Of a stretch of DNA of 15,822 nucleotides, positions 1 to 6,552 are shown in pieces (position 1 is the stretch's first letter; every line of letters starts with the position of its first letter). The position numbers were made by a program, and so were the translations under genes. The stretch is from Muribaculaceae bacterium (GTDB lineage: Bacteria > Bacteroidota > Bacteroidia > Bacteroidales > Muribaculaceae): NCBI GenBank assembly GCA_009775365.1, contig VSPM01000063.1:1-15822 (forward strand). The letters are read 5' to 3'. The notes beneath the pieces were generated by a model that saw only the letters and a program-made list of their open reading frames with translations, was not told where the DNA came from and ran no database searches.

Positions 1-45
1 AAACTTGTCAAAGAACTCTTTGGCTTGACGGTTGATGCCGCTTAG
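1..45 (+). CDS. C-terminal end of an upstream protein, possibly CobN-like
   Basis: The first frame is open from base 1 to a TAG at 43-45 and ends in KLVKELFGLTVDAA, a plausible amphipathic C-terminus. Fourteen residues are too few to identify a family. CobN-like cobaltochelatase large subunits are often neighbours of MotA/ExbB-type and DUF2149 genes in archaeal and Bacteroidota cobalamin clusters, and those two genes follow here, so a CobN-like protein is the best contextual guess. Nothing in the visible residues proves it. An ATG lies 3 bases after the stop, in keeping with the tight spacing of the rest of the operon. Confidence 0.4.
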   Translation, partial: KLVKELFGLTVDAA

Positions 46-64
46 CCTATGAATAATTTTTTAA

Positions 65-175
65 CGAACTATTGTTAATGAGACGTCTTCCGATTATCTG
101 GCTGCAGTTATAGTAGTGGGATTGCTGATAATCGTGGTTTTGGCAATAACGTTAAGGAGAAAGGAGAGGAAATGA
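65..175 (+). CDS. Short single-span membrane peptide reading frame, start unclear
   Basis: This frame is open from 65 to the TGA at 173-175 and encodes a hydrophilic lead (TIVNETSSDY), a strongly hydrophobic stretch (LAAVIVVGLLIIVVLAITL) and a basic tail (RRKERK). That is a textbook single transmembrane helix with a cytoplasmic positive end. Its stop overlaps the next gene's ATG as ATGA, the same coupling used along the operon, which argues that it is translated. No ATG exists in this frame after the TAA at 62-64. The ATG at 49 would enter it only if one base were removed around 63-75, giving a product of about 41 residues. It may be a frameshifted small gene, a gene with a rare start, or the detached membrane anchor of the upstream protein. 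Function unknown. Confidence 0.4.
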   Translation, partial: RTIVNETSSDYLAAVIVVGLLIIVVLAITLRRKERK

Positions 176-672
176 TGTTGTTTCGGCAGATTTTCTTTAT
201 CGTGATAGCATTGGCAGCGATAGTGAGGGTATCTATCCTTCCAAATAGAGCATGGATTCCGATCGCAGTTTGTTGGGGTATTCTTGCTCTGTCTTTTACG
301 TATTATATGAGCGGATTGACTCCGGATGAAATCAACGGTATGCTCTACTCAAAGACACTTGTGGTGTGTGAATTTATAGAATTGCTGCTGTTCGTTTTGA
401 TTGTGTTTTCGTCCGGAACCGTCGGCAGAATCATCGGGTATTTTCCCGGTGTAATGATACTTGCACCGATAGCATTGCTCTCATCAGTTGCTTCACGCTC
501 TTTTCCAGGCCTTGATTTCATGATTCCGGGGCTACTTTCCGGGGCATCGGTGTGTGTCGTTTCCGCTTCACTCGTATTCTTATGCCGTAATCTACGGTGT
601 GGGAAAGAAAGTCTTTATATAGTCTCTTTATTCGGGATCCTGATATGTATAATTTATTATGGAATGCCATGA
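172..672 (+). CDS. Polytopic membrane protein of unknown function
   Basis: This 166-residue protein is almost entirely hydrophobic, with about five or six likely membrane helices near residues 5-22, 28-45, 60-80, 84-105, 117-137 and 145-163, and only short loops. I recognise no family motif. The start is ATG 172 or the adjacent ATG 175; 172 overlaps the preceding TGA as ATGA. The stop at 670-672 overlaps the ATG of the proton-channel gene at 669. Its position directly before an ExbB-like and an ExbD-like subunit suggests that it is part of the same inner-membrane complex, perhaps as a scaffold or a permease-like partner. That role is inferred from context alone. Confidence 0.8.
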   Translation: MMLFRQIFFIVIALAAIVRVSILPNRAWIPIAVCWGILALSFTYYMSGLTPDEINGMLYSKTLVVCEFIELLLFVLIVFSSGTVGRIIGYFPGVMILAPIALLSSVASRSFPGLDFMIPGLLSGASVCVVSASLVFLCRNLRCGKESLYIVSLFGILICIIYYGMP

Positions 673-1259
673 AAGCAATATCTGAGATACTATTTACGAT
701 TTCTAACGGACTTATGATTCCTGTGGTCCTGTTGCTTCTCTATCTATTGGGAAGGGCGATATGGATTCTGGCAGGGTTATACAGAACTGTTGTACTTCAC
801 AGACACATGTCTACAGTACTTAATGAGATAGTCAGTAACTATTCGTATGAATTGCTTCAAACTACTCTTTCCAGTCTGCAAGTCACGAAAAACAACATCA
901 TTAATGAGTATCTGACAAGAATTATGAATCATAAAGACGATTCAGCGTATTGTGATCATGAACTGGCGAATTTTCAGGTAGAAGTGCAGAAAATACTGGC
1001 AAAATATCGGATGCTCATAAAGTTTGGCCCTATGCTTGGGCTCATGGGTACGCTTATTCCTATGGGTCCCGCGCTTGTAGGTCTTGCTGTAGGAGACATT
1101 GCGTCAATGGCATACAATATGCAGGTGGCGTTTGCCACCACAGTGATCGGGATGCTTGTTGCTGGCATAGGTTTGTGTGCATTGCAGCTCAACCAAAGGT
1201 ATTATGCCGGATATCTGAACGATCTGGAGTTTATTATCGCTAAAATTACAACAGAATGA
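669..1259 (+). CDS. MotA/TolQ/ExbB-family proton channel protein
   Basis: Proteins of this family form the ring around an ExbD/TolR/MotB-type stator and turn proton motive force into mechanical work. The 196-residue product has a first helix at about residues 14-36 and a long cytoplasmic, partly helical segment (about 40-115). A C-terminal helical pair follows: GPMLGLMGT at 120-128 resembles the ExbB/MotA helix-3 motif, and QVAFATTVIGMLVAGIG (152-168) the helix-4 motif. Thr128 and Thr157/158 sit where ExbB has its conserved channel threonines. I chose ATG 669 because it overlaps the previous stop as ATGA; ATG 645 and an upstream start at 597 remain possible. The stop overlaps the DUF2149 start, consistent with a two-protein motor. 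The energised client is unknown. Confidence 0.82.
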   Translation: MKAISEILFTISNGLMIPVVLLLLYLLGRAIWILAGLYRTVVLHRHMSTVLNEIVSNYSYELLQTTLSSLQVTKNNIINEYLTRIMNHKDDSAYCDHELANFQVEVQKILAKYRMLIKFGPMLGLMGTLIPMGPALVGLAVGDIASMAYNMQVAFATTVIGMLVAGIGLCALQLNQRYYAGYLNDLEFIIAKITTE

Positions 1260-1585
1260 AAGAGAATCCTATTCTTCGCAATGACGAAGAAGACAATCCT
1301 ATGGGCATGCTGACAAATCTATTTGATGTCGCGATGGTATTTGCTGTCGCCCTGATGGTGGCACTGGTGAGCCATTTCAGTATTAGTGAGATTTTCTCAA
1401 AGGAGGATTTCACTATCGTAAAGAATCCCGGTGCGGAGAATATGGAAATAATCACGAAGGAGGGTAGTGAGATAAAGAAATACACACCGACCGACGATGA
1501 TTCTTCCTCTTCAGGATCTAAGGGAAGGAAAGTAGGGACGGCGTATCAACTTGAGAATGGAGAAATAATTTATATACCTGAATAA
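1256..1585 (+). CDS. DUF2149-type protein, ExbD-like architecture
   Basis: This 109-residue protein has a short charged cytoplasmic N-terminus (1-20), one membrane helix (about 22-40) and a small C-terminal domain with a Ser/Asp-rich linker. The helix begins NLFDVAMVFAVALMVAL, with Asp24 at the membrane entry. This matches the layout of ExbD and TolR, where a single Asp at the start of the only helix carries protons. The ending GTAYQLENGEIIYIPE is typical of DUF2149 as I remember that family. It starts in an ATGA overlap with the ExbB-like gene, the usual arrangement for such pairs. A job as the stator partner of that protein is a sound inference; which cobalamin- or cobalt-related step it drives is not known. 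Confidence 0.75.
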   Translation: MKENPILRNDEEDNPMGMLTNLFDVAMVFAVALMVALVSHFSISEIFSKEDFTIVKNPGAENMEIITKEGSEIKKYTPTDDDSSSSGSKGRKVGTAYQLENGEIIYIPE

Positions 1586-1597
1586 ATCAAATCAACT

Positions 1598-2743
1598 ATG
1601 CGAAAACTTAGATATTTACCGCTGCTGCTCGCTCTTGCGCTCTTGTTTTCATGTGGAGGACACCGGAATCAATCGGATGCGAAAGGAAAATCAAATGCAG
1701 ATGTAGATTCAGCTTCTTTGATAGCAGCTCGATATGCCAAAGGCTTTAATGTGAGGTATGGCGATGATATTACCCTTCTTGACATCAATGATCCCGAAAA
1801 CAAGGAGGCCGAGCAGTTTCACTTTGCTCTCGTAGACAAGGAGTATAAGGGAGATATACCGGAAGGATATACACGCCTCAATATACCGATAGAAACCGCC
1901 ATCTGTATGACTTCCCTTCAGCTTTCCAACTTCCTGAAACTCGGCATCCCGGAAAAGGTAGTCGGAATCACGAGCACCCGTCATCTTCATAATGAAAAGA
2001 TGAACCAACAGCTGAAGGATGGAAAGACCCATAAGATTGGAATAGAAGGAAATTTCGACAACGAGGTGATAATGGCAATAAATCCGGATGTTATTTTCAT
2101 CTCACCCTTCAAGCGTGGCGGATACGATGCAATCCGCAATGTTGATATTCCTATGATTCCGCATCTTGGATATAAGGAACTGTCTCCGTTGGGTCAGGCT
2201 GAGTGGATAAAGGTAATAGGTTTATTGACCGGTAACGCCTCTCTTGCAAATTCTACTTTCGATGGGATAGAAAGCAGATATAATGGACTTAAGTCTAAAG
2301 TAGATACAGTGAAGAATCGTCCTACTGTATTCAGCGGTGAGATGCGTGGTGGCAACTGGTATGCGGTAGGTGGCAAAAGTTTCCTCGCCCAGTTGTTTAG
2401 GGATGCCGGAGGCGACTATTTCCTGAAAGACAACAATGAATCAGGAGGAGTGACCCTTGACTATGAGACAGTCTACACCAATGCCGCACACGCAGACTAT
2501 TGGAGAATCGTCAATAGTTTTGACGGTAACTATAGTTATAATGTCCTCAAGGAGCAGGATAACAGGTACACTGATTTCGATGCCTGGAAAAATCAGGGTG
2601 TCATCTACTGCAACATGAAGGAAGTACCTTTTTACGAGAGCATGCCGGTGGAACCGGAGATTGTATTGGCTGATTTTATCCACGTATTCCATCCGGAAGT
2701 GTTACCGGACCATAAACCGAAATATTACCATATTTTGAAATGA
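1598..2743 (+). CDS. btuF: Corrinoid ABC transporter substrate-binding lipoprotein (BtuF-like)
   Basis: This is the binding protein of a class II ABC importer; it captures a corrinoid in the periplasm and hands it to the permease. The 381-residue product begins with a lipoprotein signal peptide: positive MRKLR, a Leu/Ala-rich core and the lipobox LFSC, with the acylated Cys at residue 19. A low-complexity linker follows to about residue 45. Then comes a periplasmic-binding domain of the Peripla_BP_2 type, with recognisable stretches such as VVGITSTRH, NPDVIFISP and LGQAEWIKVIGLLTG. It lies 12 bases after the DUF2149 gene and its stop overlaps the permease ATG as ATGA. Cobalamin as ligand is inferred from the operon; iron-siderophore binding proteins share the same fold. 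Confidence 0.87.
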   Translation: MRKLRYLPLLLALALLFSCGGHRNQSDAKGKSNADVDSASLIAARYAKGFNVRYGDDITLLDINDPENKEAEQFHFALVDKEYKGDIPEGYTRLNIPIETAICMTSLQLSNFLKLGIPEKVVGITSTRHLHNEKMNQQLKDGKTHKIGIEGNFDNEVIMAINPDVIFISPFKRGGYDAIRNVDIPMIPHLGYKELSPLGQAEWIKVIGLLTGNASLANSTFDGIESRYNGLKSKVDTVKNRPTVFSGEMRGGNWYAVGGKSFLAQLFRDAGGDYFLKDNNESGGVTLDYETVYTNAAHADYWRIVNSFDGNYSYNVLKEQDNRYTDFDAWKNQGVIYCNMKEVPFYESMPVEPEIVLADFIHVFHPEVLPDHKPKYYHILK

Positions 2744-3774
2744 GCAAAAGCAGTACGGTTATCCTTATGATATTGCTGGGAATCTCAATAGTAGGATTCT
2801 TCATACTGAATCTTCTTTTGGGTTCGGTCCATATCCCTTTTGATGAGATAATTGGCATCCTTTTAGGTCGCAATGACGGCAATGTTATATGGACAAATAT
2901 AATACTTAAGTCAAGATTACCCCAATCATTGACAGCTATGATGGCTGGAGCAGGACTGGCAGTGAGTGGTCTGCTCATGCAGACGGTTTTCCGCAACCCT
3001 CTTGCCGGTCCGTCTGTACTCGGCATCAGTTCCGGTGCCAGTCTTGGTGTGGCTTGTGTTGTCCTTCTGTCAGGAAGCATTGGTGGTGTTGCCCTGAGTA
3101 AGCTGGGTGTGATTGGAGAGGTTACCATCACGTTGTCAGCGATTGTCGGCTCATTGCTCATCATGGCGCTTATAGCTTTTGTAGCTCAGAAGGTAAGAGG
3201 CAACGTCACTCTTCTTATAATGGGAGTAATGATAGGCTATATCGCCAATGCCATCATCGGAGTGCTCAAATTTTTCAGTGCAGAGGAGGATATCAGGGCT
3301 TACGTGATATGGGGACTGGGGAGTTTTTCAAGGGTTTCCGGAGGGCAGACTTCAGTGTTCATCATATTGATGCTTGTCCTTCTGCCAATGTCCTTTTTCC
3401 TGATAAAGACCCTCAATCTTCTTCTGTTAGGAGACTCGTACGCCAAGAACTTAGGTTTGAACATCAAGAGGGCGAGACTTTGGGTTATCGGATGTTCGGG
3501 AGTGCTGGTCGCCGTAGTGACAGCTTATTGTGGTCCTGTTGTCTTTCTGGGTCTTGCTGTTCCGCATATCTGTAGAGGTCTTTTCCATACATCCAATCAT
3601 GCGGTGATACTTCCTGCCTCATTGCTTGGTGGCGCGTCACTGGCGTTGTTGTGTAACTTAATCGCAAGGATGCCCGGTTTTGAGGGTGCTCTTCCGGTCA
3701 ACTCCGTCACGGCGCTTGTGGGAGCTCCCGTGGTGATGTGGGTGTTGTTCAACAAACGTAAAAACGATGTGTGA
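2740..3774 (+). CDS. btuC: Corrinoid ABC transporter permease (BtuC-like, FecCD family)
   Basis: This 344-residue inner-membrane protein should form the homodimeric translocation channel of the importer. It is hydrophobic throughout, consistent with the roughly ten helices of BtuC and FecCD. The family signature RNPLAGPSVLGISSGASLG occupies residues 85-103 after the conserved GAGLAVSGLLMQ. A second conserved block, GPVVFLGLAVPHICR, lies near residues 265-280, in the region that contacts the ATPase. Length is normal for the family. It starts in an ATGA overlap with the binding protein, and its TGA is shared with the downstream ATPase start (TGATG at 3772-3776). Cobalamin specificity rests on gene context. 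Confidence 0.9.
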   Translation: MSKSSTVILMILLGISIVGFFILNLLLGSVHIPFDEIIGILLGRNDGNVIWTNIILKSRLPQSLTAMMAGAGLAVSGLLMQTVFRNPLAGPSVLGISSGASLGVACVVLLSGSIGGVALSKLGVIGEVTITLSAIVGSLLIMALIAFVAQKVRGNVTLLIMGVMIGYIANAIIGVLKFFSAEEDIRAYVIWGLGSFSRVSGGQTSVFIILMLVLLPMSFFLIKTLNLLLLGDSYAKNLGLNIKRARLWVIGCSGVLVAVVTAYCGPVVFLGLAVPHICRGLFHTSNHAVILPASLLGGASLALLCNLIARMPGFEGALPVNSVTALVGAPVVMWVLFNKRKNDV

Positions 3775-4769
3775 TGAGAAGGAATGAAACCATAAGAGTT
3801 GTAGGTCTGGATACCGGATACTCAGACAGGAAGCATACGACGGTCATTACGCATGACATAAACGCCTCGTTGTATTCAAGGGAACTTACCTGTCTCTTAG
3901 GACCGAACGGAGCGGGAAAGTCAACACTCCTTAAGACTCTGACAGCATTTCTGCCTCCTTTGAAAGGTGATATAATGATTGAGGGCAGACTGTTGAATGT
4001 CTATTCCGATTCCGACCTGGCTAAGGTGATCGGTGTGGTTCTTACCGAACGCCTTAACATCAATAATATGTCGGTCGATGAGCTTGTAGGTATGGGACGC
4101 AGCCCATATACAGGTTTCTGGGGACATATGTCGGCTTATGACAGGCATATAGTGGATGAATCGATATCTTTGGTGGGAATTGATGGACTTCGTGGAAGAA
4201 TGGTACAGACTCTCAGTGATGGGGAGCGACAGAAAGTTATGATTGCAAAAGCGCTTGCTCAGGAGACCCCCGAGATTTTCCTTGATGAGCCTACTGCCTT
4301 TCTTGACTATCCGAGTAAGGTGGAAATAATGCAACTGCTCCAAAGACTTTCCCGTGAGAGGGACAAGACTGTTTTTCTTTCCACCCATGACCTTGAACTT
4401 GCACTTCAGATTGCAGATAAGGTCTGGCTTCTTGACAAGCCTCATGGTGTGACTATCGGCACTCCGGAGGATCTTGCCCTGAAGGGTGAAATGACAAAGT
4501 ATTTTCAAAGGGATGGTGTGACTTTCGATATAGAGAGCGGCCTGTTCAAGATCGACCATAAACTGACTGATTCGATTACTCTCGAGGGTAAGGGCCCGGT
4601 CGCTAATATGGTAAGGAAGGCACTGGCCCGTCACGGCGTTTCGACGGATGCTAAAGACAATAACAACAGGATATATGCGGATGAATCAGGAATTAGCCTG
4701 AATGGTGACAGCTATCCGGATATAGACTCTCTTCTTGATGCTGTTGATTCAATTTTAGACCGTATATAA
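3774..4769 (+). CDS. btuD: Corrinoid ABC transporter ATP-binding protein (BtuD-like) with C-terminal extension
   Basis: This is the motor ATPase of the importer. Numbered from ATG 3774 (331 residues), it shows Walker A GPNGAGKST at 43-51, ABC signature LSDGERQ at 147-153, Walker B EIFLDEP at 167-173 followed by the D-loop, and the switch His205 in STHD. The canonical Q-loop glutamine is not evident; the equivalent stretch reads IGVVLTERLN. BtuD and FecE enzymes are about 250 residues long, so about 80 residues from position 250 onward form an extra C-terminal domain that I cannot assign. A GTG at 3771 is in frame, but ATG 3774 fits the TGATG stop-start overlap better. Eleven bases separate it from the pseudogene that follows. 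Confidence 0.88.
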   Translation: MRRNETIRVVGLDTGYSDRKHTTVITHDINASLYSRELTCLLGPNGAGKSTLLKTLTAFLPPLKGDIMIEGRLLNVYSDSDLAKVIGVVLTERLNINNMSVDELVGMGRSPYTGFWGHMSAYDRHIVDESISLVGIDGLRGRMVQTLSDGERQKVMIAKALAQETPEIFLDEPTAFLDYPSKVEIMQLLQRLSRERDKTVFLSTHDLELALQIADKVWLLDKPHGVTIGTPEDLALKGEMTKYFQRDGVTFDIESGLFKIDHKLTDSITLEGKGPVANMVRKALARHGVSTDAKDNNNRIYADESGISLNGDSYPDIDSLLDAVDSILDRI

Positions 4770-4780
4770 TATTTGTAGTT

Positions 4781-5159
4781 ATGAAGAAACTGCTGATAAT
4801 AATCGATGGTATGGATGATGAGTCTTTATTAGCTCTCGGAGGCAGAACTCCGAGAGAAGTGTCATTCATGCCTGGACTCGACTTTATGATGGCTAACGGT
4901 CATAACAATTACCGAACAAGAGGTCTTAGAGATAATACAGCAGCTCAATATTGTTTTATCTCATCAAAAAGATCCAAAGCGGAAAGTTAAGATACTTGAG
5001 GAGATTGACAAAAATATCATTTCCCCAATCCTTAAATATGGGAGGGATTTAGAGATTGTGGTGCAGCCTGACCATGCTACATCGTCTGTGACAGGACGAC
5101 ATCTTGATAAGCCTGTTGAAGTAACAACATATATAATGAAAAGAGTAAATGAAAGCTAA
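4781..5159 (+). pseudogene. Remnant of a phosphoglycerate mutase/alkaline-phosphatase-superfamily gene
   Basis: The 5' part encodes MKKLLIIIDGMDDE and ALGGRTPRE, the N-terminus of archaeal-type independent phosphoglycerate mutase (ApgM)-like metalloenzymes, including the metal-binding Asp. That frame stops at 4988-4990. In a different frame, from about 4905 to the TAA at 5157-5159, the DNA encodes the C-terminus of the same family: VKILEEIDKNIISPIL and then VVQPDHATSSVTGRHLDKP, with the Asp-His and His metal ligands. Family members are about 400 residues long, but the two pieces total only about 125, so some 250-280 residues, including the catalytic Ser/Thr region, are missing and the ends are out of frame. 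Such enzymes occur in Bacteroidota cobalamin operons as I recall; their role there is unsettled. The end overlaps the next gene by 11 bases. Confidence 0.8.
4833..4856 (+). repeat. 9-bp inverted repeat (hairpin) in the pseudogene 5' end
   Basis: CTCTCGGAG at 4833-4841 is perfectly complementary to CTCCGAGAG at 4848-4856, with a 6-base loop. It is GC-rich for this region and would form a stable RNA stem between the transporter genes and the biosynthetic genes. No U-run follows, so it does not look like an intrinsic terminator. It also encodes the family-conserved ALGGRTPRE residues, so it may be incidental. Confidence 0.5.
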
Positions 5160-6552
5160 GATATCAGTCATAGGAATTGGTCCTGGTGGACTTGACGACA
5201 TGACGTCAAAGGCAAAGGAGGTAATCCGCAATAGCAGAATAATTGTGGGATATAAATACTATATTCCATTTATTGTGTCGTTGATTGGATGTGATACGGA
5301 GATAGTACAGAATGGAATGCGACAGGAGCAAGCACGTATAGAGAAAGCGTTTGAGATTGCGGAAAGCGGACGTGATGTGTGCGTAATCAGTTCCGGAGAT
5401 TCCGGTATATATGGTATGGCTCCATTGGTCTATGAGATGCTCCGAAATCGAGGAAGCGAAATAGAGGTTGAGGTTATTCCGGGAATTAGTGCTTTTCAGA
5501 AAGCTGCCTCATTGCTCGGAGCTCCGGTAGGTCATGACTTCTGTGTTGTATCTCTCAGTGACCTAATGACACCTTGGACTTTAATAGAGAAGCGTATAAA
5601 GGCGGCTGCTGAGGCCGACTTTGTAACTGCAGTCTATAATCCCAAGAGTCATGGCAGATATTGGGAGCTGTATCGGTTGAAAGAATTATTTCTTAAATAC
5701 AGAGATTCGGACACACCGGTAGGATATGTGCGTCAGGCAGGAAGAGAGGAGCAGAAAGTCACACTAACAACATTAGGATCTTTTGATCCCGAAGATGTGG
5801 ATATGTTTACGGTCGTCATTATAGGTAATTCTCAAACCTATAGGTTTGAGGAGCATATGGTGACACCAAGAGGATACTTTGGGGAGGAAACACATGAGGA
5901 TACAGGGATCGGACAGTCGATAATGATCGAGAGTTTCCGGACTATTGAGCGGGAACTGGCAGATCCGGATATCCCGCTTGGCAGGAAATGGCCTCTTCTA
6001 CATGCCATCCATACCACTGCTGATTTCGATATGGAGAATATCGTAAAGGTTGATGACGGAGCAGTGGCGAATATTTATGAAGCCTTGTCTTCAGGAAGCG
6101 TACGAACCATAATCACGGATGTGACAATGTCAGCCTCCGGGATAAGGAAAGGTGCTTTGGAGCGTCTCGGTGTGGAAGTGAAATGCTATTTGTCTGATTC
6201 GAGGACTGCAGATCTTGCCAAGAACGCGGATATCACCCGGACCCAAGCTGGTATACGTCTGGCAGTCTCGGAATATCCGGATGCCCTTTATGTCTTCGGC
6301 AATGCGCCGACGGCTCTTATGGAACTATGCACATTGATACGCTCCGGGAAGGCAAGACCATGTGGCATCATCGCGGCTCCAGTCGGTTTCGTGCATGTAT
6401 GCGAGAGCAAGCACATGGTGAAGCCCTTCAAGAATATTCCTAAAATAATAGTCGAGGGACGAAAAGGTGGGAGCAATCTTGCTGCAACCCTTGTCAACTC
6501 CATACTCTGCTGGCCCGATGCGGAGCAGTTAAGACCTGGAAGAGATGTCTGA
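5149..6552 (+). CDS. cobJ: CobJ/CbiH methyltransferase fused to CobH/CbiC precorrin-8 methylmutase
   Basis: This 467-residue protein joins two enzymes. Residues 1 to about 245 are a SAM-dependent (cobalt-)precorrin-3 C17-methyltransferase that drives ring contraction. It has the glycine-rich VIGIGPGG (7-14), SSGDSGIYGMA (81-91), VIPGISAFQKAASLLGAP (109-126) and GNSQTYRFEEHMVTPRGY (226-243). Residues from about 252 onward are a (cobalt-)precorrin-8 methylmutase that moves the C11 methyl to C12. It has the catalytic-type HTTADFD with His288, TDVTMSASGI (323-332), GNAPTAL (384-390) and PVGFV..ESK (411-421). Both domains look full length. The ATG at 5149 overlaps the pseudogene end, and the stop overlaps cbiE by 8 bases. 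A fusion of these two activities makes one polypeptide for an early and a late ring step. Confidence 0.92.
   Translation: MKAKISVIGIGPGGLDDMTSKAKEVIRNSRIIVGYKYYIPFIVSLIGCDTEIVQNGMRQEQARIEKAFEIAESGRDVCVISSGDSGIYGMAPLVYEMLRNRGSEIEVEVIPGISAFQKAASLLGAPVGHDFCVVSLSDLMTPWTLIEKRIKAAAEADFVTAVYNPKSHGRYWELYRLKELFLKYRDSDTPVGYVRQAGREEQKVTLTTLGSFDPEDVDMFTVVIIGNSQTYRFEEHMVTPRGYFGEETHEDTGIGQSIMIESFRTIERELADPDIPLGRKWPLLHAIHTTADFDMENIVKVDDGAVANIYEALSSGSVRTIITDVTMSASGIRKGALERLGVEVKCYLSDSRTADLAKNADITRTQAGIRLAVSEYPDALYVFGNAPTALMELCTLIRSGKARPCGIIAAPVGFVHVCESKHMVKPFKNIPKIIVEGRKGGSNLAATLVNSILCWPDAEQLRPGRDV
5831..5850. repeat. Perfect 20-bp palindrome inside cobJ
   Basis: The half-site CTCAAACCTA (5831-5840) is followed immediately by its exact reverse complement TAGGTTTGAG (5841-5850). 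It lies inside the methyltransferase coding sequence, encoding SQTYRFE, a conserved part of the domain. Each strand contains TAGGTTTG, which fits the Bacteroides -7 promoter pattern TAnnTTTG, but no convincing -33 element is visible. A regulator-binding site is possible; chance plus protein constraint is the simpler reading. Confidence 0.55.

Noticed and set aside
1..1600. A cobalamin riboswitch controlling the operon
   Set aside because: No B12-box-like element or long structured leader is visible. Every gene is tightly linked to an upstream one, so any riboswitch would lie before the start of this window.
3921..4634. A 237-codon open frame on the minus strand opposite btuD
   Set aside because: It lies antisense to an ATPase with all its Walker motifs intact, and the translated sequence is rich in His and Ser with no recognisable domain.
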